Origin: Symsagittifera roscoffensis
Taxonomy: Eukaryota; Xenacoelomorpha; Acoela; Convolutidae
NCBI RefSeq assembly: GCF_963678635.1
Contig: NC_087065.1
Coordinates: 39,159,599 to 39,223,598 of the forward strand
Length of the DNA: 64,000 bases
Reading direction: 5' to 3'
The position numbers were made by a program, and so were the translations under genes. Positions 1 through 11,710 of this stretch are shown one piece after another (the first letter of the stretch is position 1; each line of letters begins with the position of its first letter). Below the pieces are notes generated by a model. That model made no database searches, was not told the origin of the DNA, and saw only the letters and a program-made list of their open reading frames with translations.

Positions 1-249
1 CAACTTTTTTAAGACAAAAAATTTGTTAGGCTCGCACACAGTATGTATGTAAGTAAAATATAGTTAGTCTGCAGGCGGCATCGGACTGAGCTTACCTCGC
101 ATTCAATTTGACATTTGCTCGTAAATGTTTAAGAAAATGCTTTTTTTTTTTGCTCATATGCGCATTGTATTGTCCATTTGCTTAGTATGAAATGATTATG
201 ATTAGGTAAAGCAATATATTTAACTAAATATTCGCAAGCGTTAAAATAA

Positions 250-2230
250 ATTTTGCTCCGGTTAAAATTTTGTCTACTAAATTCTATGAGTTTTTTCATC
301 AATTCTGTAGGAGATTCTAGTCAATGGACATTTTCAAGGCATGTTTGTTTTTTAAATAGCCTCAAATGTAAATACTATTCGAGGTTTTTGTTCCGACCAC
401 TTCTGGAAATGAGAGGGAACTATGGCGAAGGGATTTTTTTCAAATGCATTTTGAATACCTCAAAGAAAGCTCCTAGCTGCTGAAGTGTTAAACCGCATGC
501 AAGCTATTTCAGCCGTATTGCGGATTCCAAAAGAAAATTAAATGTCTGGTTTTCGAGAGAAATTGGGATGCGTTTTTCATTGTCTAAGCCAAGTTAATGA
601 AATTGAGTTTAAGCGCAATTTAGTTCTAGTTTAATTTTTGGCGTTATTTTAGATAAAATTTCATCGCAATCTCGCAAATTTCAGCTGATTACTTTTTTTT
701 CAGCCTTTTACTAAGAAATTCAGGAGGACTCGAAGAAAAAAGTGAACGAAAAATGTTTTCAAAATAAATATCCTTAAATCCTTATCGAAACTTTTTTGTT
801 TCACCCAATTTAGTAAGTTGTAGGGAACATGTCGTAGGATGTTTTTTTGTAAAGCGTTTCGACTATTTCAAAAATATCCATGAGTGGTCTGGTTTAGAAT
901 ACCACAGAAGCTTTTTGATCCGTATTATGGATTCCAAAAAAAATGAAAAAGTTTGTAGCGAAAAAAAAGTGATTACTTTTTCAATTTTCAGACCAATCAC
1001 TTGACACTATATGTTAGCCCAATTTTGTGCTAAATCAAATTATGGCGCTATTTGAGGTAAATTTAATTTTAATTCTTTCAGTTTCGATCTATTTCAACCG
1101 CTTTTTTCTTCAAAATCAAAAAGATTTTAAGCAAACACGTGGAAAAAAGTTTGCCCTGTAAATACCCATGAATACTATTTTTTATTCTGGCCATTTCAGG
1201 AAACGGGAAAAAACAATAGGGTTGGAGGTTTTTTCTATTCATTTTTCAATCTTTTTTTTTGCGCTAGATAAAATAGCATTTTATTGATGTAGTTTTTATC
1301 TAATGCAATCGCATGTTACTAAAGAACAACAATAAGATAGTGAGGAAAAACGTTCGTATAAAAAACTTTGCATTGTAATTACCCGTGAATACTTTTTAAA
1401 GTGTTTTGTTCTGATCACTTCACAGTGGCGTAAGGTGTTTTTTTTTCTTATGCATATTGACTAAATCAAACAAAACTCGAAGTGGAAGTAGAATTGCTTT
1501 GCACTCATTTCAACCTAATTTTGGGAGAAGTTTCAAAAAAAGTTTTAGCGATGAAACAATTGATGATGCTTTTTTCTAATTCTCAGATCAATTTGATGAC
1601 TTGAAATTCAAACAAACTAGCTTTTATTTTTTTTGTTATTGTTTCTCTTTTTGTAACCAAAGTAACGGAATGTTTGTGCTCGGAGTGGTATTTTTTCTTC
1701 AGACAAATTTCGACTTTTTAACTAGCCATTATTGATGGAATTTTTTTTTCATATCATTCAGTAATTATCGTTGTTATGAGCTTAAAATTGAAAAGATATT
1801 TCACTGGTGATCATTTTTTGTAATGTTATGGGGGTTTAAAGATTGCCATTTTGGCCAACGTGGCACAATTAAAGCGCGATATCGCATATCGCATTATTAA
1901 CGTTTAAGCAGAGATTTATTCCGTCTTAGAAATTGTTCCAAAATGGTTGAAGGAAGCTTATTCGCCATAACTGATATGTTACCAGGAGCTAAATCTACGT
2001 TGTAATTTATATGGCGTGTGGTAGGATGCTTTTTACAAAAAATCTTAAACTGAAAAAATATGTATTATGATTTTTTTCATGTTACTACTGCTCCATAGAC
2101 CTTAAAATGCAGTTGGAACAATCAAGGCTTCGCCCTGATACTATTAGACCTTAAAAAGTAGTCGGAACAATCAGAGCTATTCCCTGATACTTTTTTGAAT
2201 GCATTTTGAGTTCCTCAAAGAAAACTCGTG
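250..2230. repeat. Degenerate repeated phrases (old tandem array?)
   Basis: A segment near 436-475 (AAATGCATTTTGAATACCTC, then AAAGAAAGCTC) reappears near 2193-2229 in slightly altered form. Related phrases such as CCATGAATACT and CCCGTGAATACT followed by TTCTGRYCAYTTC occur near 1166 and 1380, with weaker versions near 372 and 865. This is visible by eye, but spacing is irregular and divergence is high, so the unit length is uncertain. Confidence 0.35.
2097..2194 (+). repeat. Two 49-bp direct tandem repeats
   Basis: Two adjacent 49-bp units, 2097-2145 and 2146-2194, both begin AGACCTTAAAA and end CCTGATACT plus T-rich bases. They differ at about ten sites. The duplication is local and no coding function is apparent. 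Confidence 0.75.
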
Positions 2231-2867
2231 AAGGGCCAAGCGTATGTGGTGAAGCATCGAAGCTTTTCCACCAGTCCAACTTTCATCCCAATTCAGTTCT
2301 AATTTATTTTAGATTTGTTTGCCAAAACTGACATCCTGTTTCAAAGTATTCACTCAATTCAACTGTTTTCCACATAAAAAAAAGAATTCAGAGGGAAGTT
2401 TAACGTAAGCTCAAAGTAATTTTCCGTACGTTAATGTTCCTCGTATCAAGTTACCTATGCGTCCATTGCCATTTGCAATGGATCTGAAACTAAAAATAGA
2501 TGAGTAAGATTCGTGTTTTTTTTTCTTCCTAGTTCTTGTTTTTGCAATTATTATGGCAGATGTATTTTTATTATCATTGTTTTAGGTTTGTAATGATTAT
2601 CTATAGTTTTTTTGTTAAATTTTTTGGAAACCAAATAAAAACCTTTTCTTTAGATCAACATAAAGTGTTTCTTTTGATCAACATAGAGGAAACTTTTTGT
2701 AGAGTTTTTTTGAATTTGCCTTCAAAAAGTTACAATGCTCAAATTTATAGAAAATGATCTGCAAAAAGTCCACAAAAACCATAAAATTAATATTAAATCT
2801 AAATTATTTTTCTCTGAAATTTACCTTGTTTTGGTATTTTAATGTAGTTTCGGAGAAACGTGACTAA

Positions 2868-3560
2868 GTGTTTGTGTATGACATGTCGCTGTCGGCAGGA
2901 TATTCGAAAAACCCGTTAAATAGTAATCCATTTTGCGAGACGGCGTCAGCTGAACCACCATTTGAGTGGTCTAAATGGGCAGCAATACATGAGGTACGAA
3001 TCGAGGTACGAAACTTGCTAAGACTTAAGCTTATACTAATCGAACCCAAAGAACCTATATATGAAGCCGAAATAACTGGTGAAACGGAGGCATAGAAGAA
3101 AAATTGCGACGTAAGTAACCAAGAGAAGCGAGTCGGTTGCGAAAACCGCGTTTTAAAAGCCAGAGAAAAAGGCGTTCTGTGTAACTCTCTTTCTTGGGGC
3201 GAGACCGATGCAAAAGTTCAGAGTTAGCTATTTCTATGTCTCGGCGCGGTGGGACAGCGCGAGGTTCAACAAAAGAGGCCAAGGTACAACTTTATCTGTA
3301 GAAAACAAAAGAAAAATGAAAAATTAGAGCAGTTCCACACGGACCTGGTCGAATTGGCTTCGCGAGCCCATTGCAGAGATCGAGACGACGAGTTGGTAAG
3401 GGACATGTTTACTGCCCTCATGTACAAGAACAAATTCGCGGAAGAATTATTAGCCGAAATCAACAACACCAACAAAACAAGAAGAGATACATTACATCAA
3501 CCCGCGATAAATAAACATAGAAAATCCACAAAGAGGCCCTGGCGGATTCCGTGACAGGGC
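2868..3560 (+). pseudogene. gag remnant of element A
   Basis: Two open stretches, 2868-3095 and 3249-3554, separated by stops, carry capsid-like sequence: a PFEWSKW block near the start and a KLEQFHTDLVELA helix followed by DELVRDMF. The latter resembles the gag signature of Ty3/gypsy elements, in which an E-x-F-x-x-L-x-x-LA helix precedes an ELIRD-like motif. The frame changes at least twice. The identity of the first part is inferred from position. Confidence 0.6.
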
Positions 3561-3633
3561 ATATGGCACACGTGGAACACAAAACACAAGAGGTCAACAA
3601 CCACAAACTCACTATAAACCGCAACAAAAGCAA

Positions 3634-3735
3634 TGTTATAAGCGCAACTGACAGTTCGGTCCAAACCACTTACAATTGCGCCAAACAAAAGAAAAACATT
3701 GCTTAAAACGGTGCCATTTTGAAAAAGTATGCAGA
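3634..3735 (+). pseudogene. Degenerate gag zinc knuckle, element A
   Basis: In one frame a CYK start, a TGA stop, then a KHCLKRCHFEKVC segment can be read. This looks like one or two retroviral-type CCHC knuckles (C-X2-C-X4-H-X4-C) in which spacing has been lost. It lies between gag and protease remnants, as expected for a Ty3/gypsy nucleocapsid. Confidence 0.45.
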
Positions 3736-3922
3736 TCTACGAACGTCAACTATCTGGAGAATAGGAACGATGAACAGCAAGAGGAAGTGGAAAATGACAA
3801 CGAAATGACAAAAAAAAGACCCAGTTGCGGTTGCGGAGTTCACATCCACGCATGGATGGGAAGAATTCCAATTGAATAAACTTTCAGTTATCCCAACATC
3901 AGAAGTTTAGAACTCAGCCAAT

Positions 3923-4320
3923 TTGACTGAAGATGACCTCAACGGCCACATCAGAAAATTGAAAACAAGAACCGAGGCCATGTACGCTTTCGCCGACTCG
4001 GGAACTCCGATGTCATTTTCAAACAAAAAAACGGCTCTTCGACTGCAGGAAAATGACAAATTGACAATATTGGAATATATTCCACCGGAAGACGCCGCAG
4101 GATATTTAGCATGTTGTAACGGTAAAAACATCATTCCCAAAGAAAGACTCATTATTGCAATAGAGTTCGGAGGCTAGACAACACACTTCGCACCACTCAT
4201 TATCATAGATGATCAAAAAGCAAATATAATAGGTAGAAACCTATTACCACAAATCGGAGTCAAATTGATTCATGAAAAGTCAAATCGATATCAAACGTTG
4301 AGTATTCAAGAAACGAAAGA
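3923..4320 (+). pseudogene. Retropepsin remnant, element A
   Basis: The 3923-4177 frame contains FADSGTPMSF, the aspartic-protease active-site signature D-S/T-G. After a stop, the downstream part reads IIGRNLLPQIGV, matching the conserved I-[IL]-G-[RN]-[ND]-[LFW] flap-distal segment of retropepsins. At least one stop (the TAG ending at 4177) breaks the protein. The aspartate is preserved but the domain cannot be made intact. Confidence 0.7.
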
Positions 4321-4348
4321 AAAATAACACACTGAGCTGAAACAGTGG

Positions 4349-5110
4349 TTGAAAGACAATTTCAAACAATTGTGCAAACGAATCAGAAAACAGAAAATCA
4401 TAAAAAAGCGAACGCAATTCAGTAAAGACGCAACCCCGGTTCCACAAAAACTGCGCCGAATTCCAATAAATTTGCATCAGCGGGTTGAGAATGAACTCAA
4501 CAAGCTAATTGATCAAAATCACATAATCAAATAGAGCAAATATTTGGATCGAAAGTTTATCAGCCGAATAGTCATAACCGTAAAAAGATAAAACAGTTGG
4601 CACTAGATTCTAAAAAGATCAAAAAAATCTCTCCACAAAAAAAACCAAATACCAAACATATATCTTCTTTTGGACAATATTGCACAAGTGGTAAAACCAG
4701 ATAAAACTCAGCAAACACTATTTGCAAAGCTCGATCGGCGGTACGCTTATTCACATATCCCGTTGGAAAAAACAAACCAGAGAAAAATGCAACTTTAGCC
4801 TCATCGGCGGCAACGCCACCAGGACTTACTAATTGCAGACCGGATTACCAATTACAGACATAAGGGCCGAACTTCCCAAGGCAATTGACCTCACCCTCCT
4901 GAACTGTACAAATAGGTACGCTTATTTGGACGACAAATTGATAACAACGAAAGGATCACTCGAGTTATATAAAGAAAACTTACAGACAGTTCTGAGAAAA
5001 AAAAGATGAAGAAAATCTCGCAGTATCTCCGGACAAACGTAAGTTTGCATGAAAATATGTCGAAAGGTTAGGCTACAACATTAACAGTGAAATAACTAAA
5101 AAAGTCATAA
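4349..5110 (+). pseudogene. Reverse transcriptase remnant, element A
   Basis: The segment 4349-4534 reads RRIPINLHQRVENELNKLID, the N-terminal fingers of a Ty3/gypsy reverse transcriptase. Shifted frames downstream contain an AYLDDKL segment, with the catalytic YLDD at 4923-4934 still intact, followed by a thumb-like LGYNIN segment near 5070. Stops and frameshifts every 50-150 bp show long neutral decay. RNase H is barely recognisable beyond it. Confidence 0.7.
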
Positions 5111-6300
5111 AGAAAACAGAGGCTATTGAAAAATTAAAATCTCAAATAACAAATAACAATCAAACATTCCTCACATTCCAGAAGCAGTCATTCTCGAACA
5201 ATCACATCAAATCAATTCCGCTCTGAACCATCTCAAACTCAGTCAAACACAAATTGCAAACATCACTCTAAAAATTTATCCACTTGTTTCAAGATAATCA
5301 AAACATAATGAGACGCCGAAAGAATTTCAAGGCGTTTAAAGACATAGCCACACTCGAAATAAGAAGCAGGAGCAAAAAATAATGGCAGGTCGCATCAGAT
5401 CGGGAGAAGAGCTTGTTCGACCCACGTTGGCACAAAAAAACATCCGCATACGAGACCCGGACGAAATCAACAGCAACGAAAGCACAATCAGCAACTACGC
5501 CTCCGACTAAGATGCGCGGAAGTCAAAAATGCGCGGGAGCTACTCACATCTCAACCTAAGATTGTTTCCAGCAACGATTCACCGGACACCACAGCTCAAT
5601 CGATATCATCATTTGGGAAAATGACTACGCAATCATCCCAAACAGAAGACCCTAGGAACTACAGGAAGTACAGGAAACGTACGAGTACTGTGTAAGCCGG
5701 GTGGATCCAACACAATGCAGCCAAGAGTAATTCATACCAAATATCGAACCTCCCACCATGACAAACACGCAAATAACACAATTAGAGGTCAGCCACAATC
5801 TGATCATAGAAGGTATCGTCACCCCAGTCAAACAGGTCACAAACATCGAATTGGGAGAAGACACGCCCCTGTTTCGCAGCAAATTACAGAAGTTCTCGAT
5901 TGCGATTCATTACCGCCGCCACCAAGAAAGATTGAGACATGCGACCACTAATCAATTTCGTCAGGAAATAAGACTGGGAGGCCATCAAAACCTCATACGT
6001 GCAATGCTGATTCAACATCCGGAACAGACTACATGCGCGAGAAGTTTGTTTACTGATCGTTGAAAGAATCGTCATCCCGACGCAACTACGACAAACAGTG
6101 CTAGACAGCATACATTTATCGCACCCGGACCAGCAGCTATATTGGATTTCTGCCACCATGTGTGGTTTCCGCACATATATCGCTTCAGTTTAGATGGCAC
6201 AGAACTGCCGAAATTGCACGGATACATAAGCCTCAGACGTAGCTGAAATTATAAAAACTCTACGAACCACACCGCACGGGGTAAGAAAATTTCACCAATT
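5110..6300 (+). pseudogene. RNase H/integrase remnants, element A
   Basis: This region is expected to hold RNase H and the start of integrase. Only fragments are readable. Around 6090-6230 a broken frame gives a histidine-rich segment followed by an AQNCRNC pair, resembling the integrase H-H-C-C zinc-binding region. The catalytic core (DDE) is not recognisable and much of it is probably deleted. Confidence 0.4.
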
Positions 6301-6344
6301 GAAGCACGCATGGGTAGAAAACCAAAAACTCCCCTCTCAAGTTA

Positions 6345-6665
6345 TGCACGAACTGCAGCATTGGTCGCAGGACGAAGTTGCGATAAAACGACGCCCGACA
6401 CAACCTCCAACTCTACAACCTACGGACTCAACATTTTGTTCAAGACAACAACATCAGACACCAGGTGTGAAAACCAGACAAGCATTAGTGTAAGATAAGG
6501 ATAAACTAAACATAAAATATGAGGGATTGCAGGTTGCGGTAGATAAAAACATCAAAAAAATGAATAGAACAGGTAACGAAAAAAAAAACAAACCGCATTG
6601 CGACAAAGGTGAAGGACCCAAAGACTTTTGAACAAAAAATATAAAATCATCGACGGAAAAACCCA
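6345..6665 (+). repeat. Direct repeat, copy 1 (element A 3' region)
   Basis: This segment recurs at 13252-13580 at high similarity, including shared phrases AAAACGACGCCCGACACAAC and GTGAAGGACCCAAAGACTT. It represents two copies of the same part of element A on the same strand, either side of element B. Confidence 0.85.
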
Positions 6666-6883
6666 CCACAAACCCGGTTCAAATGTTCGGTAAACAACTC
6701 ATACTACTAAGAAATATTGGGTTAGCATTTGTTTCTAATCCAACAATATACGGGCCTTTCAGGCCCTCAACACTAAGTAATTTTGTTGCGTACAAATCCG
6801 CGCGGAGATCTGGACCTTGACTACGTCTTTTAGAGATCGAGCAGCCCAACACCGCACAGCATCCGATGTTTAAGAAAGATGAA

Positions 6884-7563
6884 TCAACAGGTCTCTCTAA
6901 GTGTCTAACGAAAAAGAAGCTAGCCACAGGACAGGAGAGCAGTCCAACGAAAAAACAGGCAGAGCCCGCAGGCAAAAGGATGGGCGACCGTCCCTCATAA
7001 AAAGTGCAAGGCACAAGAAGAATGAGCCTGCAAACGGAAAAATTGACCACAAAACCACCCAGAACCCCTCCAAAAAGCTCATCCAGCGGAAATGACTACG
7101 ACGAACAGTCTTCGACAACGTTAGAAAACTTGGCACCGTCGCCGAAGCGACTAAATCAAAAATGCACTTCTCCACCAGCAACCGCCGAATCGATCAGAAA
7201 AAAGTACGCAATCGTCAGTCAACATTGCCTCACGCTCTAGGAAATGCCGTACCAATCAACACAATCGAAAACCTGAAAGCTAGGCCAAAGAAAAGGATAC
7301 AATTTAGCATCGACTCGCCACCAGATAAGACAACATCATCGACAAAGCCAAGCTTGATTTCTTTGATACAAGAACTGGGGTTCACCGACAAGACACCAGA
7401 GTATCAGGCATTTATGAAGTTCCTTGAGGCAATCAGCCCCAAGATCAAAGACAAAATTGCAAAAAAGACAGAGATCGTCGATCTGATTTCCCCGGTGGAA
7501 AGCCCAGTTAAGGACAAGACGGAAATATTATTTATCGACAGGAAAAGCGGCGAATCAGAATGA
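6884..7563 (+). pseudogene. C-terminal pol tail or accessory ORF, element A
   Basis: A lysine/serine/proline-rich reading region continues across two frames; the last, 7162-7563, is open for 133 codons. It ends with an acidic/lysine-rich part containing SLISLIQELGF and FMKFLEAISPKIKDK helices. Position after integrase and before a purine-rich tract fits the variable C-terminal extension of pol or a small extra ORF. Elements B and D have non-homologous-looking tails at the same position. No specific domain was recognised. Confidence 0.45.
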
Positions 7564-7647
7564 GAAATACGAGAAACAAGGGGAAGAAGACAGCAACAAC
7601 AAGCATGGCATGAAGATTTAACAGGCAAGAGAAAAAAACAGCATCAA

Positions 7648-7832
7648 CAAAGAAGGACGAAGAGAAAGAGAGAGTCGCTTAGGGACTATAAAATCAAACC
7701 AGTCCCCTAAGGAATTTATAAACTTTACTATTCCAGTTAGGACTTAAAACCTTCTGTTTTAGTTTTCCCCTGGGCGGAATTTCATCCGGCACTGATTGAC
7801 AAACGTAATCATATTTTAACATAAGCTCACTT
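7648..7832 (+). mobile_element. Possible polypurine tract and truncated 3' LTR of element A
   Basis: A 26-bp purine-rich run (7648-7673) precedes TAGGGACTATAAAATC, which has a TATA box (about 7685). This arrangement is typical of a polypurine tract followed by U3. The sequence is cut at 7833 by the LTR of element B. The continuation may lie at 13111-13250, where an AATAAA is present. No matching 5' LTR was found. Confidence 0.35.
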
Positions 7833-8037
7833 TGTTGTAGCTAATTCTAATTAATACAATTAAAAAGAACAAAAAGATAAAAATGAATTAGTCTAAAGTT
7901 AAAACATTAAAATAAGTGAAGAGAGCATTCTCTCCGCCGGAGAGAATGGCAAGTGAAGTTCATATGTAAGTGACCTGTTAACTAATTAAGTTAGGTAAAG
8001 TTTGCAATAAATGCAAGATAAAATGCAAATCACAACA
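7833..8037 (-). repeat. 3' LTR of element B (205 bp)
   Basis: On the plus strand it starts TGTTGTAGC and ends TCACAACA, an inverted TG...CA terminus. It contains a short perfect hairpin, CATTCTCTCC-GCC-GGAGAGAATG (7926-7948), also preserved in the other LTR. The purine-rich AGAGGAA read on the minus strand just outside (8038-8044) could be the polypurine tract. Confidence 0.9.
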
Positions 8038-8519
8038 TTCCTCTAAGCAGGAAAAATTGTAACTAGCACCAATAGGTAATTACAAACTAACCGAATCCTT
8101 TCTTTCACTTTGGGGAAAAGAAAAAAATTTTACTACACCAAAAGTGTAAAGCGGCTGAATAACTAAACTACGTACTAACAATGGCACTAGGTAATGCAAA
8201 AGTATTATAAAAAGGGTTATCCGGTATCCGACGGATATGCTCCCAGAATGAATCAATTGGCAACCGAACGTCTGAGGAACGTTTATTAGCATAAATTGGT
8301 GAGTGAGGTGTATGACAGAACTAAATTGGGTTAACTGCACTCCGAAGGATTTTGGAAAGGGGCAGAGGTGAAAATACTGGTTATCTAATCCGAAGGATTA
8401 ATATGCTTAAAATAAGATTACACAATCTAAGTATTCTGAAATTACGAATACGAGCATGATATGAGATAGCAACAAGAAAAGGGTTGAAAAGTACTCAGAT
8501 GAAATTAAGTTGTAAGTTA
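8038..8519 (-). other. 3' untranslated part of element B
   Basis: About 480 bp separate the last pol codon from the 3' LTR. The sequence is AT-rich with no open frame of note. It is taken as the 3' untranslated region of element B. Confidence 0.6.
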
Positions 8520-9011
8520 TCATTTACAATTTCGGTAACTATCTAAAAAGTTTTTGATTTCTGCTTTAAATAGTTCACTATCGAGTTCTGATTGGTCTCC
8601 AAAGTTATCAACCGCCATTCTTAGGGATTCATCGGTTGAGGAGGTAGAAATTTGATCTGGAGATGGGGAATCAGAGACAATTGTTTGACTATTGTTCACT
8701 TCCTGTTGATTGATATCGTCGATTTCTATTACAATTGGATTAGATGCAGAGCCAGAGATCTCTTGGGGTAAATATACAACATCTATGAAGTATCTTTTAC
8801 CGTAACATTTTGGTGGTCCTACATTCCTACTAGAGCGTCGAATGGTAGGAGGATCGTTACCAGGTTTGTTAGAAGGGACGGTAGTCAGAGTGGAATCGTC
8901 TGCAGAGTCGACTATTTCATAAACCGGGAAGTCTCTCAGTGTGTCCTTGTCCACCGGAGTAGATGAGTTGTCCTTGCTGTTTGGGGTGTCTTGCTGTTTG
9001 GGGTGTAACAC
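8520..9011 (-). pseudogene. C-terminal tail of pol, element B
   Basis: A 163-codon frame, acidic and Ser/Thr-rich, contains RRSSRNVGPPKCYGKRYFID. This short basic motif resembles the RRSSR-x-x-x-PP motif near the C-terminus of many gypsy-type pol proteins. It overlaps the upstream frame 8917-9993 by about 95 bp, so the two halves are joined by a frameshift. The tail probably has no enzymatic role. Confidence 0.6.
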
Positions 9012-9993
9012 TCTGGTCGCGTGATGTAGGATTTGGACCTGCTGGAATGATGCTTATTGGGCATTCAACTGATTGGTCCCCGAGTTGGTCTCTGGCTTTA
9101 ATGGTGTTCTCCTCTAAAATCTCAGTTTTAATGTTATTTTTGGGTAAACTAGAGTTACGGGTGATTCCATTCTGAATATGGGTTTTACAAGAGTCCGAAA
9201 TAAAGCGCTCTCTAGCCACATCTTTACAAGGAAAACCTCCCGCTATCCATTCCCAGTCGCTAGTATCTGATATATCCGAAGTAACAAACATAGATTCATC
9301 CAAAGCAAGATAACTTGGGGGGATTGTCGACTTCTTCGACCGACGAGTTTGTCTCTGAGCTGATTTAGAGGAGGATCCCGACACACGTGTCCTTGTCAAG
9401 TTGCCTGAGGATCCTAGGTCGACCTGTTTGCGAGTTTTTGGTTGTGGCTTTCGGGGCTTAGATTTACGTCTTGAACTCTCGTGTTTCTGACCTAATTCAA
9501 CATTAGAGTTAAGAAAGAAAGGGAATGAAATATTTCCTTTAAAAGGTCTAATCTTAGTCGAGTTTGTCTTAGGAATAGTAATGTCAGATTTTTTTATTAT
9601 TTTCCCGTCGGACAATTCTACTGTCGAAGTAGACGAGATTATAATTCTTTTGTTAAGTTCCTTATAGAAAGGGTCTCGGTTGATGGTTCCGTTTGTTTTC
9701 CGAAGGATTTTACCTTTGAAGGGACCTTGAAGAGGTACTCTATCAGTAAGGGTTTTCGAAGTTGTGGCTTCGTCTGTGTCACAACCCTTCTCTGATGGTG
9801 GTTGATTCTTTTTCGAAATCAAACCGTCGTTGTAGCCATCTTCGAATCTATCGTCCATGTTCCAATCCTTTTCTCTTTCCTTCGATAGTTTTGATTTCCC
9901 TTTGTCTGAAACTCCAATGGATGGTTTACCGGAGGCTACTTGTTTCCAAATAGTATTTGGTTTTCTATTAAAATGATTTCGAAGGGAGAACAT
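8917..9993 (-). pseudogene. Integrase C-terminal and linker part, element B
   Basis: A 358-codon frame begins with an HFNRKPNTIW segment, which follows the PFE motif in gypsy integrases, so it continues the integrase frame 9936-10859 after a frameshift. The rest is a basic, Ser/Thr/Lys-rich extension with stretches such as RRKSKPRKPQPKTRK and no recognised chromodomain. The frame is long and uninterrupted, which suggests this part of the element decayed less. Confidence 0.7.
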
Positions 9994-10859
9994 TTAATTT
10001 TAGGTTGATAAGATGATCGTAGGTTCCAGATAATTTTTGAAACGGCATTTTGAAGTGTACAATTTTGATGTTCTTGTGATATAGCTAACAGTTTAATTTT
10101 TACAGTATGTACAAGTTTTTTGACTAATCCGTTGGAACGATGGTCACCTACTGTACATAATATTATTTTAATATTTTTAGAATCGCAGAATAATTTAAAA
10201 TCTTGGCTGGTAAAGCAAATTGCGTGGTCTATTCTTATTGAATAAGGTATACCGTGTAAGAATAAGTAGTCTTTGAGAAATTTGATAACTGTTTTTGCAG
10301 AAGTAGATGAGGTAATTTTTGCCGAAGGAAATTTTGAAAATCGATCGAAGCAAAGTAAAATATAATAGTTTGACCCCCAATACGAATCTAAAGGTCCAGC
10401 AAAGTCTAAGTTAAGTTCTTCGTTTGCTCCTAAAAATGGGGGAAGTTCACTGGTTTGTGAATTTGGGATAATAGTTTTCAAATTCTTAGCCGCCAATGTG
10501 CATTCTGAACAGTTTATGCCATGGAAATAAATTTGCCTGTTAATATGAGGCCACCAAACGTATTGGGCTTGGTACTTCATTCCAAATTGACCAGGATGAG
10601 TTTCATGGGTTTTTTTCATCAAAGTATTTTTCAGGGTAAAAGGTATAACAAGTTTACCGTCCATGTAAAATAATCCGTCGGATTCATGTAAATCTCTGGT
10701 AAAATGTTTGAAGTGAGGGGAGTTTGCATTAGTCGTCTCCACTTTGTTTTGAAGTGCCTTTACGATAGGGCTCAACATAAGGTCATCTTCAATTAAGAGA
10801 GCAACCAGCTTGGCTTTAAAGAGAATACTTAAATCCAAGGGACGATCGGGCAACTTCAA
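9936..10859 (-). pseudogene. Integrase with catalytic Glu replaced, element B
   Basis: This 307-codon frame carries a zinc-binding region (HETHPG around residues 85-90, CSEC at 117-120) and a retroviral integrase core. The first Asp lies in LDFAGP (residue 152) and the second in RIDHAIC (residue 211). The third catalytic position, 36 residues after Asp211, is Lys247 (codon 10119-10121) in NGLVKKLV, where the family has Glu. The enzyme should be dead. A frameshift near the C-terminus moves the sequence into the 8917-9993 frame. Confidence 0.85.
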
Positions 10860-11086
10860 GTTTTCGCGGTATTTTTTACAAGATTAGCGTGATCTGGCGA
10901 TAAAGGGAAATCTAATGCTAATGAAAATCCGGAAGTAGTGGGATTAATTACAATATTCTTCTTATTCATAATAACAGTATCTACAATTTTTTTTTATCTG
11001 CAGGCGAGTTATTTAATCTACAATTAAGAATTTAAAATTTAAAAAAATGCGGAACTAGAAATCGAAATAATTATTAGGTTTGTGTT

Positions 11087-11710
11087 CTAATAATCCGTTG
11101 GAATACAATTTGAAGTGCAACATTCAGTTCTATTGTGATTAGATGAACAAATTGGAAGAGTCGAGTTAATTAGTTTTAGTACTGACGCTATAAGGTATTT
11201 ACGTTGCTTTGCGTAATCAAAATTTTCCAAATTTGAACCAATGATTGAGCAGGTAATTCTTTGTTTCTCCGACGGATTGATTGTTTTCTTAATCTTATTA
11301 ATATTTGCTACTACAAATTCTTCATTGTAATGAGATATTGGAAGGGCTTTTCGAGATATAATTCTAGAAATTAGGTCGGTGAATCCCATATCTTTTCCGG
11401 AAAAATGTTTAATTGTAAAATTAAAAGGTAATACTCTATCCACCCATCTTGTTAATCTGCTATGATATGTTTTATTTCCTTGATTAGGTGAGAGGGCAGA
11501 AAATAATGCTTTGTGGTCTGTGATTACTTCAAACTCCGATCCGTAAAGGTAATTTTTATAATGTTTGACAGCCCATACAATTCCTAGCAGTTCGAGTTCG
11601 TTAGTGGAATACCCAATGTGGAATTTCCAATGTGGAATACAGTAATCGTCGTTTTCACTTTGTCCAGATTCCGACCATGCGTTTATGACGCCACAACATT
11701 CTCTTTTCAT
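11087..11710 (-). pseudogene. RNase H domain, element B
   Basis: A 207-codon frame has the Ty3/gypsy RNase H signature: YSTNELELLGIVWAVKHYKN (with the catalytic Glu), ITDHKAL (with the catalytic Asp) and a C-terminal TRWVDRVLPFNFTIKHFSGK. The first RNase H strand and all of the reverse transcriptase that should precede it are absent. The frame opens with a short sequence that joins directly to the gag linker. Confidence 0.85.

Larger units (their letters stand above)
1..2830. other. AT-rich gene-free stretch
   Basis: No credible gene was found. The sequence is AT-rich with many T runs and only short chance open frames. Weak repeated phrases recur about every few hundred bases, such as a TGAATACT block followed by a GACCACTTC-like block, which suggests an old tandem array or piled-up transposon fragments. 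Confidence 0.6.
2830..7832 (+). mobile_element. Decayed Ty3/gypsy LTR retrotransposon A
   Basis: Fragments of gag, a zinc knuckle, protease, reverse transcriptase, an integrase zinc-binding region and a C-terminal tail appear in canonical order on the plus strand, broken by many stops and frameshifts. The protease core (ADSGTP), a YLDD reverse-transcriptase motif and an integrase-like H-H-C-C region identify a Ty3/gypsy element. The left LTR was not identified. A purine-rich tract at 7648-7673 followed by a TATA-like sequence suggests the start of the right LTR, which seems interrupted by element B. The element is non-functional. Confidence 0.8.

Noticed and set aside
6679-7050. 123-codon minus frame
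   Set aside because: Antisense shadow of the element A tail, with no recognisable features.
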